DNA of 64,000 nucleotides from Poriferisodalis sp965237655 (GCF_965237655.1 NZ_CBDEGB010000002.1:2232001-2296000), one strand, 5' to 3'. Counted from the first letter of the stretch, positions 42,266-50,804 are shown. The notes: a model not told the origin generated them from the sequence alone. Translations and numbers: made by a program.

Positions 42266-43675
42266 TCAAGTGTCGATAAGCCAGGCGAGGAGGGCGGCGG
42301 GGACAGCCATGAGGTCGGGATCTTCGAGGTCGAGCACCGAACGGGTGGCCACGATGCCCCGCCACGGGGAGTCCCGCAGGGTTCGGGTGGCTCGCCTCCA
42401 TCGGGCGTCGACGTATTTCGACTCAATAGCGCAGCCGCAAAGGCCGGCGCCTACGAAGTCGACCTCGGTTCCCGACTTGTTGCGGTAATGCAGCACTCGG
42501 TCGAACTCCAGGTAGCTGCCGGGCTCATCTCGCTCCTGCCCCCGCATCAGAGCCATCCCAAGCTGCTGCTCAGACAGCAGCGAGGAATCGGTCGGGCGAT
42601 CGGGAACAAGGCGGGTAAAGACTGGATCGATGAAATACAGCTTTTCCTGCGCGCGCAGCTGGGGCTGCAGGTTTTGTGAGCGGTGACATGGCCAGAGGAC
42701 GAAGGCTTCTCGGAGCGCCGCGATGCGCCGCTGCACTGTGTTGGCCGAGGTGTGAAGGTCGTTGGCCATCGTTGAACGGTTTACTGGCGATCCCAGCCCT
42801 CCCGCGAGCCGCTGCAAGAACGCGCCGGTTTGGACGCGGGACCAGTCAGTCTGACTGAGGGCGTCACGGTGGACCAGATCGAGCAGGCTGCGGGACAGCG
42901 TCGAGTCACCGGCACCAGCGTTGATGTGATTGGTGACCGCTTGCGGAAAACCGCCAGTCGACAAGTAAGCCTCCCAGGCCATCACCAAGGCGTGCAGCCA
43001 CGGAACCATCTCATAGGCGGCTTCGCTCAGCCGGTCGGTGCCCAGGTCCGCAACCTGCAGCGGGCCCATGTCTTTCGGAGGCTGTGCTTCGTCTCGGCTC
43101 TCGGCACGGAGGCTGGCGAACGTCCGGAATCCCATCGGCAGCAGCACGAGGTCGGGGCTCACAGCGTCGCCCCTCCGTCCCAGCAGCGTCCCGATGGCCG
43201 TGCCGAGGTCGGCAGCCGACGACCCGGTGAGCACGACGGTGTCGTCGCCGAAACGGCTGTCGTTGTCGCGGAGCCACTTGATGCGGTGGGGCCATCCGTC
43301 GGTGATCGAGGTGATCTCGTCGATGAACCAGTAACGGTGCCCTGGTGCCTGAAACACGGTGGCTGCGTCCACGAGCCGTCCCAAGTCGTCGGCCTGCCAG
43401 CCGTCGACCGACATGTAGACGACGAGGCGCGGGTCGACCCCGCCGATGATCAGAGCTTCGATGGCCTTCTTCACCTCCACCGACTTGCCCACCCGCCGCG
43501 GCCCCCGCAGGGTGTAGAGGCCGCCGTGAGCAAGGTCGGCCAGCACTTGTGCGGTGTAGCGGAACGGGGCTTGACCGGCCCTCCGCAGGTCGGGATCGTT
43601 GTTCGTCCAGCCGTCGGGGTCGCCCCACCAGCGATTGGACTCGCTCAACCGCTGCTGCACCTCGCCATACTGCAT
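42266..43675 (-). CDS. AAA-family ATP-binding protein, DUF4143-like
   Basis: 469 aa from ATG 43675. Walker A GPRRVGKS (about residues 58-65), Walker B YWFIDEITSITDG and VVLTGSSAADLG, then a C-terminal part with LYFIDPVFTRLV, and KSGTEVDFV...CAIESKYVD, the PD-(D/E)xK-like pattern of DUF4143 proteins. It is longer than and only distantly similar to the gene at 21300. An upstream in-frame ATG at 43720 is possible. A palindrome related to the one before the other ATPase lies about 107 bp upstream (62 bp from ATG 43720). Function unknown. Confidence 0.83.
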   Translation of the reverse strand: MQYGEVQQRLSESNRWWGDPDGWTNNDPDLRRAGQAPFRYTAQVLADLAHGGLYTLRGPRRVGKSVEVKKAIEALIIGGVDPRLVVYMSVDGWQADDLGRLVDAATVFQAPGHRYWFIDEITSITDGWPHRIKWLRDNDSRFGDDTVVLTGSSAADLGTAIGTLLGRRGDAVSPDLVLLPMGFRTFASLRAESRDEAQPPKDMGPLQVADLGTDRLSEAAYEMVPWLHALVMAWEAYLSTGGFPQAVTNHINAGAGDSTLSRSLLDLVHRDALSQTDWSRVQTGAFLQRLAGGLGSPVNRSTMANDLHTSANTVQRRIAALREAFVLWPCHRSQNLQPQLRAQEKLYFIDPVFTRLVPDRPTDSSLLSEQQLGMALMRGQERDEPGSYLEFDRVLHYRNKSGTEVDFVGAGLCGCAIESKYVDARWRRATRTLRDSPWRGIVATRSVLDLEDPDLMAVPAALLAWLIDT

Positions 43676-43781
43676 TTGCGTACCCGTTTCCCCCGTTGTC
43701 GGGCAGTGTATCGAGCACATTCTCGACGGTGGAGAAATTTCCGGGTTATTCCTTCATTCTTTGGAGATTAATACATGTTTT

Positions 43782-43812
43782 TTCACCACAGTACGGTGAA
43801 TTATCCAGATTT
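43782..43812. promoter_or_regulatory. Palindromic element upstream of DUF4143-like ATPase (copy 2)
   Basis: TTCACC and GGTGAA with a 7-nt spacer (43782-43800), in an AT-rich patch. Read in the direction of the ATPase gene the left arm region is GGATAATTCACC, compared with GGCTAATTCAAA before the other ATPase: 9 of 12 positions agree. The region 43721-43938 between the divergent ATPase and ABC genes holds nothing else I recognise. Confidence 0.55.
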
Positions 43813-43938
43813 CGTGACGCACGGGCGACATCGCCAACGCTTGCAGGCACCGCGCTCAGCCTCATGCCGCCATAGCGCTGGGCCGACTGAGACCGGACTG
43901 CCGCTGCGGTTCGGGGAGCGTCTCGTATCGTTCGATCC

Positions 43939-45882
43939 ATGCAGTCGATGGCATCTGCGCACGCCGCGATGGGACACGACCCGGCCGGCGTCGAAGGACG
44001 TCACATAGCGCCGGGCACCGTTCGCCGGGCGGCAGCCTTGGCACGCCCGTACCGGTCGGCGCTGACGGGAGTCCTGATTGCTCAACTGCTTGGCGCGCTG
44101 GCGTTCGTGGTACCGCCGATCCTGTTCGGGCGCATCATCGACGACGCCATCCCGACCGGAGATCGGTGGCAGCTCAACGTGCTGGCCGGGATCATCGTGG
44201 CCGCGGCGTTCGCCGAGGCGGGCCTGTCGTTCATCGAGCGCTGGTGGTCGGCGCGTATTGGCGAGGGCCTCATCTTCGACCTGCGAGTGAGCCTGTACGA
44301 CCACGTGCAGCGGATGCCGGTGGCGTTCTTCACCCACGTGCAGACCGGATCGCTGATCAGTCGCATGAACAACGACGTCATCGGTGCCCAGCGGGCCTTC
44401 ACCGGCACGCTCAACTCGGTGGTGTCCAACACCATCGTGCTGTCCACGACGCTCGTCGCGATGATGGCGCTGGAGTGGCGGCTGACACTGCTCGCACTGG
44501 CACTGTTGCCGGTGTTCATCGCACCCACCAAACGAGTGGGCCGGCGGTTGCAAGCACTGACCCGGCAAAGCATGCAGCACAACGCCTCGATGAACACGGT
44601 GATGACCGAACGCCTGAACGTGGCCGGCGCGCTGCTGGTCAAGCTGTTCGGGCGTCATGACGTCGAGCGGGCCGGGTTCAGCCGCACGGCCCGGACGGTG
44701 CGCGACATAGGTGTGCGCAGCGCGCTCTACGGGCGGGCGTTCTTCATCGGCCTCAGCCTGGTGGGAGCCGTTGGGGCGGCGATGCTGTATTGGGTGGGTG
44801 CGCACCTGGTGATCTCCCGTGCGCTCACCATCGGAACGCTGGTGGCGATGGGGCTGATGGTGGTGCGCATCTACATGCCGCTGACCGGCCTGACGAATGC
44901 CCGTGTGGACGTGATGACTGCGCTGGTCTCGTTTGAGCGCGTCTTCGCCGTGCTGGACCTGCCGAACCCGATCGCAGACCGCCCCGATGCCGTCAAACTC
45001 GGCGCAGTGGAGGGGCGGATCGAGCTGCGAAACGTGACGTTCACCTATCCCCCTGCCGACAGCAGCGTTCTCGCCGAACTGGGCGGCGTGGCAGCACCGC
45101 CCGAGCAACCCAGCGGCGTGGCAGCACCGCCCGAGCAACCCAATGGCGCGCCAGCACCGCCGTCGAGCGATGCTCGGACCGGACCGGTGCTCCAAGACGT
45201 GTCCGCAGTCATCGAACCGGGCCAGACGGTCGCGCTCGTCGGGCCGTCGGGCGCAGGCAAGACCACGCTCGCTGCGCTCGTAGTCCGCCTGTACGACATC
45301 GACAGCGGCGCGTTGCTCATCGACGGGCACGACGTGCGTGAGGTCACGACGGAGTCCCTGCGGTCCAACATCGGCGTCGTCTCGCAGGACGCGCACCTGT
45401 TCCACGACACCATCGCCGCCAACCTGCGCTACGCCCAGCCCGGCGCCACCGACACCGAGCTGCTTGAGGCGTGCCGAGCCGCGCACATCGACGAGCTGAT
45501 CCTGAGCCTGCCCGACGGCTGGAACACCGTCGTGGGCGAGCGCGGCTACCGGCTGTCGGGCGGCGAGAAGCAGCGTCTGGCCATAGCCCGGGTGCTGTTG
45601 AAGCGTCCCGCCATCGTGGTGCTCGACGAGGCCACCAGTCACCTCGACAGCGAGAACGAGGCCTTGGTGCAAAGCGCGCTCGCGACAGCGCTCGCCGGCC
45701 GCACTGCGGTCGTCATCGCTCACCGGCTTTCGACCATCACCGACGCCGACCAGATTCTGGTGCTCGATCGTGGGCGCCTCGTCGAGCAGGGTCGCCATCT
45801 CGATCTGCTCGCCGCAAATGGCCTCTACGCCGATCTGTACCGCACGCTTGTGGGTACCGATGAGCCCGCTGGTGTCACCTGA
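43939..45882 (+). CDS. ABC exporter, fused permease and ATPase
   Basis: 647 aa half-transporter. An N-terminal type I exporter membrane domain with six helices (for example VLIAQLLGALAFVVPPILFG, VLAGIIVAAAFAEAGLSF) is followed by an ATPase with Walker A GPSGAGKTT, signature LSGGEKQRLAIARVLL, Walker B IVVLDEATSHLD and the H-loop VVIAHRLST. It works as a homo- or heterodimer exporting lipids, peptides or drugs; no partner gene is adjacent, so probably a homodimer. An Ala/Pro-rich insertion with a 30-bp tandem repeat interrupts the ATPase between its first strands. ATG 43948 is an alternative start. Confidence 0.92.
   Translation: MQSMASAHAAMGHDPAGVEGRHIAPGTVRRAAALARPYRSALTGVLIAQLLGALAFVVPPILFGRIIDDAIPTGDRWQLNVLAGIIVAAAFAEAGLSFIERWWSARIGEGLIFDLRVSLYDHVQRMPVAFFTHVQTGSLISRMNNDVIGAQRAFTGTLNSVVSNTIVLSTTLVAMMALEWRLTLLALALLPVFIAPTKRVGRRLQALTRQSMQHNASMNTVMTERLNVAGALLVKLFGRHDVERAGFSRTARTVRDIGVRSALYGRAFFIGLSLVGAVGAAMLYWVGAHLVISRALTIGTLVAMGLMVVRIYMPLTGLTNARVDVMTALVSFERVFAVLDLPNPIADRPDAVKLGAVEGRIELRNVTFTYPPADSSVLAELGGVAAPPEQPSGVAAPPEQPNGAPAPPSSDARTGPVLQDVSAVIEPGQTVALVGPSGAGKTTLAALVVRLYDIDSGALLIDGHDVREVTTESLRSNIGVVSQDAHLFHDTIAANLRYAQPGATDTELLEACRAAHIDELILSLPDGWNTVVGERGYRLSGGEKQRLAIARVLLKRPAIVVLDEATSHLDSENEALVQSALATALAGRTAVVIAHRLSTITDADQILVLDRGRLVEQGRHLDLLAANGLYADLYRTLVGTDEPAGVT
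45085..45144 (+). repeat. 30-bp in-frame tandem repeat inside the ABC gene
   Basis: Two nearly identical 30-bp units (45085-45114, 45115-45144) coding GVAAPPEQPS and GVAAPPEQPN, followed by a degenerate third unit coding GAPAPPSSDA. It lengthens a surface loop of the ATPase domain after FTYPPADSSV. Confidence 0.85.
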
Positions 45883-46759
45883 GATTTCTCCCCAACGTTG
45901 GCGACGCTGCTGCTGGGCCATTGCAGCTCTGACCTTCGGTCTGACGGCCCTCGTTTCCCCGAGCGCGCTTGGGGCCGCAGTCGCCGAGCCGCAGGCCTGG
46001 GTCGACGAACCGATCACCGGGCCATGGGCACCCCCAGCACCCATCGACGAACCCAAGTCGCGTTGGCAGGAGCCGGTGCCTGCCGGTATCCATTCGCTGT
46101 CCTTCCCGTACTTCACGGGGCTTGAGTTCAACCAGCTGTTCAACACCGCTGCGCTGCCGAACCTGTCGTCGATGTACCGCTCACCGAACATCACCGACTC
46201 GGCGGAGATGGACGAACACATACGAGCCAGCGCCGAAGACCGCGGCTATCTGCGCCGACCGTTGCCGGCGAACTACGCGCTGATGCGTCTCATCGATGAC
46301 GGCCTCGCGCTGCAGCGGCCCGCAGCGGCGGCATGGCTGGCCCTGGCGCAAGACGCTGCCGCGCACGGTTACGAGCTGGAATTGAACTCCGCCTACCGGG
46401 GGCACCGGTACCAGCGAGAGGTGTTCTTGCGGCCGTACGAGGCGCCGTATGGGATCGACGATCTTGTGGAGCGCCTGACGATGTCGGCGCCGCCGGGCTA
46501 CTCCAAGCACCACACGGGGTACGCGATCGACATCGGCCAGCATGGGTATTACAACTTTGGGCGAACCCCCGCCTACGAGTGGCTGTCAGCCGACAACTTC
46601 GCCAACGCCAAGAAGCACGGCTGGATCCCGAGCTACCCGCCCGATGGCGGCCAGCAAGGCCCGGTGCCCGAGCCGTGGGAGTTCACCTACGTCGGGCGGG
46701 AAGCGATCCTGTGCTTCCACCAACCCCCCGCCGGTGACGACCCCCTCTGCCGCCGCTGA
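45860..46759 (+). CDS. VanY/LdcB-like D,D- or L,D-carboxypeptidase (M15B), exported
   Basis: 299 aa. N-terminal signal peptide (RRCCWAIAALTFGLTALVSPSALGAAVA), a Pro/Trp-rich spacer, then the M15B core: LNSAYRGHRYQREVF, YSKHHTGYAIDIGQHG with the first two zinc ligands (His, Asp) and WLSADNFANAKKHGWIPSYP. The last motif, normally EPWH with the third zinc ligand, reads EPWEFTYVG, so His is replaced by Glu. It would trim peptidoglycan stem peptides outside the membrane. Start ATG 45860 overlaps the ABC gene by 23 bp; GTG 45872 is an alternative. Confidence 0.8.
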   Translation: MSPLVSPEISPQRWRRCCWAIAALTFGLTALVSPSALGAAVAEPQAWVDEPITGPWAPPAPIDEPKSRWQEPVPAGIHSLSFPYFTGLEFNQLFNTAALPNLSSMYRSPNITDSAEMDEHIRASAEDRGYLRRPLPANYALMRLIDDGLALQRPAAAAWLALAQDAAAHGYELELNSAYRGHRYQREVFLRPYEAPYGIDDLVERLTMSAPPGYSKHHTGYAIDIGQHGYYNFGRTPAYEWLSADNFANAKKHGWIPSYPPDGGQQGPVPEPWEFTYVGREAILCFHQPPAGDDPLCRR

Positions 46760-46856
46760 GGGCCGCTGGACGTTCCAGATGCGTCAGAAGCCCAAAAGGC
46801 CAGGGGGCGACGCCGTTGCCAGCCTCGCCCCCTTGTCTGGTCTGCCCCAAGAAGTT

Positions 46857-48205
46857 GAGCCTTCGTCTTTTTTTGGGATTCGGGCTGCTGGGCTCGGCGG
46901 GGTCAGGTTAGTAGCAGGCCGCGGGCTTCGAAGTTGGCGTAGTTGGTGAAGCCGTGGGCTCGGCGTCGCAGGACTTGGAGCAGGTTGTTCGTTCCCTCGA
47001 TGCGTCCGTTGCTGGGCCGTCCTGTGTGGTGCCAGTCGAGGATCTGGGCATGCCAGGCGAGGAACGTGTCGACGGTGTCGCTGAACTCGGGTATCTGGCC
47101 GGTGCTGTAGATGTCCGCGAACCGGTCCAGGGCTGCCATCGCGCCGTCGTGGTCGTCGGCGAGATAGAGCTGGTGCAGCTCGCCGAGCGCTTCCCAGGCT
47201 GCTTTGAGCCGTGGATGGGCGGCGAACAGGGCGTCAAGGCGGGCCTGGTCGGCGGCGTCGAGCTTGTCGGGTCTGCGCATCAGCAGGAATCTCGCCCGGA
47301 ACACGTCGCGGTCGAAAGCGGGCTTGGAGCCTTCGGGGCGGCGCTGGACGTCTCGGCGGACCGCGGTGAGCCCTGCTTGGAACCATCTGATGACGTGGAA
47401 CCGGTCCAGGACGTGGCGGGCATGGCCGAGCTGGGCGTCGATCGCTGCTTTGTACGCCGCCGAGCCGTCGGACACCACGACCTTCACCGCCCGGCACCAT
47501 CGGTGCCCTTGGGCGGCCAGGAACCCTGACAGTGCTGCCTGGCTGCGGTGGGGAACCATGGCGAGCACCTCGCCGGTGTCGCCGTTCACCAGTACCGTCA
47601 CATAGCGGTGCCGCTTGCGGATCGAGGTCTCGTCCACCAGCAGCACCCGACACCTTTGCCGGCGCCGGCGGTCGCCGACCAGACCTGCATAGGCGACCAC
47701 CAGCGCGTTGACCAGCTTCCAGCCCACTCCATGACGGCGGGCCGCCGAGCTGACCGTCATCGCACGGGCGTCTTTGACCAGCCGGCGCGCCAGACGCGCC
47801 GTGACACGGCCCTCGAACGCCGGGTGGTCCTCCATGAACCGCCGGCCGCCGCAGACCTCGCAGACCATGCGCCGCTGCTCGAACACCAGCACCACCGGCC
47901 GGCCCGACACCTCCAGGTCGCGGATCTCCCGGTCCCGGCGGTCATGGGCCTTCCCGCTCGGGGTCCCGCAATCAGGGCAACACGGGCGGCGCACCGTCGA
48001 GCGCACCCGCACCACCAGCCGCTCAGGCGCGTCGACCACCACCCCCAGCACCTCGACACGCGGCAGCCACAACCGCACCGACATAACATCACGCTTCATC
48101 GAGGCCCTCCAGGGTTCGGCGTCTGCAAACACCGATCCCAGCAGGGCCTCGACCCCTACAAGCGGACCCTCAACCCACCCTCATCCCAACAAAAGACGAA
48201 GGGCC
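46857..48205 (-). mobile_element. ISL3-family insertion sequence
   Basis: 1349 bp. The left end begins GAGCCTTCGTCTTTT (46857) and the right end, read inward, GGCCCTTCGTCTTTT; the terminal repeats extend about 23 bp with few mismatches, and the GGxxCTTCGT pattern is usual for ISL3. It is flanked by a near-perfect 8-bp target duplication, AAGAAGTT (46849-46856) and AAGAAGCT (48206-48213), the size ISL3 elements make. It carries one transposase. It sits 39 bp before the start of a broken Abi-like gene. Confidence 0.85.
46903..48132 (-). CDS. ISL3-family transposase
   Basis: 409 aa, complete. N-terminal zinc-finger region with CCPDCG and CEVCGG, a helix-turn-helix part (TVSSAARRHGVGWKLV), and the DDE domain with VLLVDETS, VVSDGSAAYKAAI and, near the C-terminus, GRIEGTNNLLQVLRRRAHGF, where the catalytic Glu lies. 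ATG 48099 or 48084 are likely true starts, since the first residues are not family-like. The frame is intact, so the element may be active. Confidence 0.92.
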   Translation of the reverse strand: MFADAEPWRASMKRDVMSVRLWLPRVEVLGVVVDAPERLVVRVRSTVRRPCCPDCGTPSGKAHDRRDREIRDLEVSGRPVVLVFEQRRMVCEVCGGRRFMEDHPAFEGRVTARLARRLVKDARAMTVSSAARRHGVGWKLVNALVVAYAGLVGDRRRRQRCRVLLVDETSIRKRHRYVTVLVNGDTGEVLAMVPHRSQAALSGFLAAQGHRWCRAVKVVVSDGSAAYKAAIDAQLGHARHVLDRFHVIRWFQAGLTAVRRDVQRRPEGSKPAFDRDVFRARFLLMRRPDKLDAADQARLDALFAAHPRLKAAWEALGELHQLYLADDHDGAMAALDRFADIYSTGQIPEFSDTVDTFLAWHAQILDWHHTGRPSNGRIEGTNNLLQVLRRRAHGFTNYANFEARGLLLT

Positions 48206-48244
48206 AAGAAGCTTCAAAGAGAGGCCTACAAGGAGCGTACATAG

Positions 48245-48931
48245 ATGACGATATCACCAACCGACCACAGCCCTATTGCGCACCCGTACCGATACAACGG
48301 CACCAAGATCCGGGCTCTGCGCTCCTCGATTTCCGAAGAGCGATTCGCGACATTCAAGCAACTGGCTGGCGGCGATCGTCGCAGGGCGCTACAGCTCTAT
48401 GTTCACAACGCAGCCCTTGGCGCGGCATTTCTTTGGCCGATCCAAGGACTCGAAGTGACGCTACGCAACGCCGTGCATCGAGAAATGAAGTCGACATTCG
48501 GCGAGGCCTGGTTTGATGAGCCACGGCTCGGTTCCATTCAACGGAGCAGTATCCAGAGTGCAAGGCGGGCACTTGCGGACGACAAGAAGCCTCAATCTCC
48601 CTGAAACCTCATTGCGCAGCTCGGATTCGGATTCTGGGTCGGTTTTTTCAGTAGACACCAAGAAGCGACGTTCTGGAGATCTGCGCTCCACCGTGCATTC
48701 AGTCCGAGCCCCCGACGGCGGCAGCTGTACGACCAACTCGACCGGATACGCACCCTGCGGAACCGCATTGCACATCACGAGCCCATCGTCGGGCGGCACT
48801 TGGAGCGCGACTTCGAGGGCATCCTGTGGATTCTTCACATGCTGTCCCCAGAAGTGACTTCTTGGGTAGAGCATCACAGTCGTGTTCGTGACCTATTGCA
48901 GACTCAGCCTTCGAAGCTGCGTATGGCTTGA
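48245..48931 (+). pseudogene. Abi-like abortive-infection protein with one in-frame stop
   Basis: From ATG 48245 (AGGAG upstream) a 228-codon frame runs to TGA 48929-48931, broken only by TGA at 48602-48604. The first 119 residues (LYVHNAALGAAFLWPIQGLE, TLRNAVHREM) and the part after the stop (LGFGFWVGFFS, RIRTLRNRIAHHEPIVGR, LSPEVTSWVEHHSRV) together match the Abi_2/Abi-like family. The stop falls in QSP-TGA-NLIAQLGFGFW, where the family has a Gly (GGA to TGA is one change). Abi proteins abort phage infection and carry an HEPN-like RNRxAH motif with R-x4-6-H, here RNRIAH. An ISL3 element sits just upstream. Probably a recent pseudogene. Confidence 0.85.
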
Positions 48932-49353
48932 CTTGTAATAGTCTCGATGGCATTGCGGCCTTCGGCGTCTAGGGCTGCTTGGAGTCGGGGCGAGGGTGCT
49001 GAGAGATACACGTCGGCGCCGAGGTGGAGAGCCGCTGCGAGCACTTCGATTCCCCCCACGTTGAGCTGGTGACGCTGGCGGAGCCGCCCGATCAGCGGCC
49101 CCAGCTCTCGCAGGCTGACCAGACCAATGCCGGTCGGCAGTTCCAGGAGTGCCTCGGTGGCACGCCGACGCAAGTTCTCGGGCAGTGCGGCGAAGGGCGC
49201 AGACAGCGCTCCGGCACGCTCGGCTGTATTGAGAACGGCCTGGCACAGCCTGACGTACCAGTAACCAGTGGTGAACACGGGCTCGTCGGGGCGCGGTGGA
49301 TCGTCACCGCGCAGGATGGCGCCGAGGAGTTGGTCGTCGACGATCTGGGTCAC
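48904..49353 (-). CDS. Putative PIN-like toxin
   Basis: 149 aa. Begins MTQIVDDQLLGAILRG and has a C-terminal stretch, IEVLAAALHLGADVYLSAPSPRLQAALDAEG, that resembles the last helices and strand of PIN-type RNases. Only one of the expected acidic residues is obvious, so PIN assignment is weak. It follows an AbrB-type gene by 30 bp on the same strand, the order antitoxin-toxin, and a strong palindrome precedes that pair; this supports a toxin role. Its 3' end overlaps the convergent Abi remnant by 28 bp. Confidence 0.55.
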   Translation of the reverse strand: MTQIVDDQLLGAILRGDDPPRPDEPVFTTGYWYVRLCQAVLNTAERAGALSAPFAALPENLRRRATEALLELPTGIGLVSLRELGPLIGRLRQRHQLNVGGIEVLAAALHLGADVYLSAPSPRLQAALDAEGRNAIETITSQAIRSFEG

Positions 49354-49383
49354 CAGCCCTCGCTCAACTTCTCTGGGCCGGCT

Positions 49384-49626
49384 TCACTCGCTTGCGAGGT
49401 CGGGGTCGCCGAAGCCGGCTCGTGCAGCTTCCAACTCGGATTCGCCCACAAGGCCAAGAATTTCGCCGCGCAACGACTCGACGCCACCCGGAACGAGCAG
49501 GACGGCACCGCCGATGTCGAGGAAGCCCACCCGGCCGCCTTCGTCTAGGCCCCAGCGATGGCGTGCTGCCGCGGGAAGGCTCATTTGGCCCCTGGAAGAC
49601 ACCTTGAGATCACCTGAGTCGGGCAT
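49384..49626 (-). CDS. AbrB/MazE/SpoVT-type antitoxin
   Basis: 80 aa from ATG 49626. The N-terminus LKVSSRGQMSLPAAARHRWGLDEGGRVGFLDIGG is a swapped-hairpin AbrB DNA-binding domain; the C-terminal half is acidic and probably binds the toxin. An upstream ATG at 49647 lies inside the palindrome 49635-49669, so 49626 is more likely. Predicted to repress its own promoter through that palindrome. Confidence 0.8.
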   Translation of the reverse strand: MPDSGDLKVSSRGQMSLPAAARHRWGLDEGGRVGFLDIGGAVLLVPGGVESLRGEILGLVGESELEAARAGFGDPDLASE

Positions 49627-49634
49627 AGCGATGA

Positions 49635-49669
49635 GTTTACAAGGCATACTTGCTAATTGCCTTGTAAAC
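49635..49669. promoter_or_regulatory. Perfect palindrome, candidate AbrB autoregulatory operator
   Basis: GTTTACAAGGCA (49635-49646) and TGCCTTGTAAAC (49658-49669), 12 of 12 bases paired, 11-nt spacer. It ends directly upstream of the antitoxin gene (minus strand) and 46 bp before the methyltransferase (plus strand). AbrB-type antitoxins bind such inverted repeats. Confidence 0.75.
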
Positions 49670-49715
49670 GGCTGACCTCGGGAAGCCGCTTGCTCGGACG
49701 GCTAGCGTCTCGCAG

Positions 49716-50804
49716 ATGGCTGAGGCAATCGCGAGTGAACGGCGTGAGATCGATCCGGACCGGCTGGGCAAGTTCGCCTTCCAGGTGTGGTCCTACAAGA
49801 TGGGCGAAATGGTGTCGTCGATGCTGCACCTCGGCGACGAACTCGGGCTCTTTCAGGCGCTGGCCGACACTCAGCCAGCCACGAGTCACGATGTCGCCGA
49901 GGCGACCGGTCTCAACGAGCGGCTCGTGCGCGAGTGGCTGTACGGGGTCGCAGCGGCCCGCCTCGTCACGCACGACGACGGCGCATTCTCGATGTCCCCA
50001 GAGGCTGAAGCACTGCTGGTCGACGAAGAGGGCTCATTGCACTTCGCCATGGGTGCATTCCGTGGCGGTCTCGGCGACTCGGCACTGGACCTGATCATCG
50101 AGTCGTTCCGCACGGGAATCGGCATGACCTACGAGCAGCAGGGCCCCCGGGCGGCTGCGGGCCTGGCCCGCACCACCGGCCCGTTCAGCCGTCAGAACCT
50201 CACCTCGGTCATCCTGTCTGGCCTTGACGGCGTCGTCGCAAAGCTCGAACGCGGCGCCAAGGTGCTCGACGTGGGCTGCGGCGCCGGTGTCTCGGCATGT
50301 TTGATCGCCGAGAAATGGCCGAACGCCGAAGTGGTCGGCTTCGACCCTTCGGCCATCGCCGTTGAACAGGCCCGAGAGCGCGCCGAGGAGGCCGGTCTCG
50401 AGAACGCGACGTTCGTAGAGGCGGGAGCGGCCGACGCCCCCAACACCGGCGACTTCGACCTGGCGCTGACGTTCGACTGCCTGCACGACATGCCCCGGCC
50501 CGACGTCGCGCTCGAAGCGATCCGGGCCGCACTCGCGCCCGACGGCACGCTGCTCATCAAGGACATTCGCTCCAGGGGCGATTTCTCCCAAGACCAGCGC
50601 AACCCGATGCTGGCCATGTTCTATGGGTTCTCGATCACCAGCTGCCTGCAGTCGGCGCTCAGCGAGTCCGGCGGCATGGGACTCGGCACGCTCGGCCTCT
50701 ATCCGGACAAGGCGCGTGACCTGACGGCGGCTGCCGGGTTCACAGGCTTCGAACAGCACGACTTCAGCGACGCCGCAAACCTGTACTACGAAGTCCGGCC
50801 CTGA
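49716..50804 (+). CDS. SAM-dependent methyltransferase with N-terminal winged-helix domain
   Basis: 362 aa. The N-terminal part (LFQALADTQPATSHDVAEATGLNERLVREWLYGVAAARLV) is a dimerisation winged helix as in O-methyltransferases of the Rv2258c type, and the Rossmann part has VLDVGCGAGVSACLIAEKWP, VGFDPSA and DLALTFDCLHDM. A mycobacterial-type enzyme acting on a small molecule; substrate unknown. Overlaps the convergent permease gene by 19 bp. Confidence 0.88.
   Translation: MAEAIASERREIDPDRLGKFAFQVWSYKMGEMVSSMLHLGDELGLFQALADTQPATSHDVAEATGLNERLVREWLYGVAAARLVTHDDGAFSMSPEAEALLVDEEGSLHFAMGAFRGGLGDSALDLIIESFRTGIGMTYEQQGPRAAAGLARTTGPFSRQNLTSVILSGLDGVVAKLERGAKVLDVGCGAGVSACLIAEKWPNAEVVGFDPSAIAVEQARERAEEAGLENATFVEAGAADAPNTGDFDLALTFDCLHDMPRPDVALEAIRAALAPDGTLLIKDIRSRGDFSQDQRNPMLAMFYGFSITSCLQSALSESGGMGLGTLGLYPDKARDLTAAAGFTGFEQHDFSDAANLYYEVRP

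Noticed and set aside
43801..46221. An 806-codon open frame on the minus strand
   Set aside because: Antisense to the ABC exporter and VanY-like genes; His/Gln/Arg-rich composition of a shadow frame.
48602..48604. TGA as a selenocysteine codon in the Abi-like gene
   Set aside because: The family has Gly there, no redox role is known, and no selenocysteine hairpin is evident downstream.
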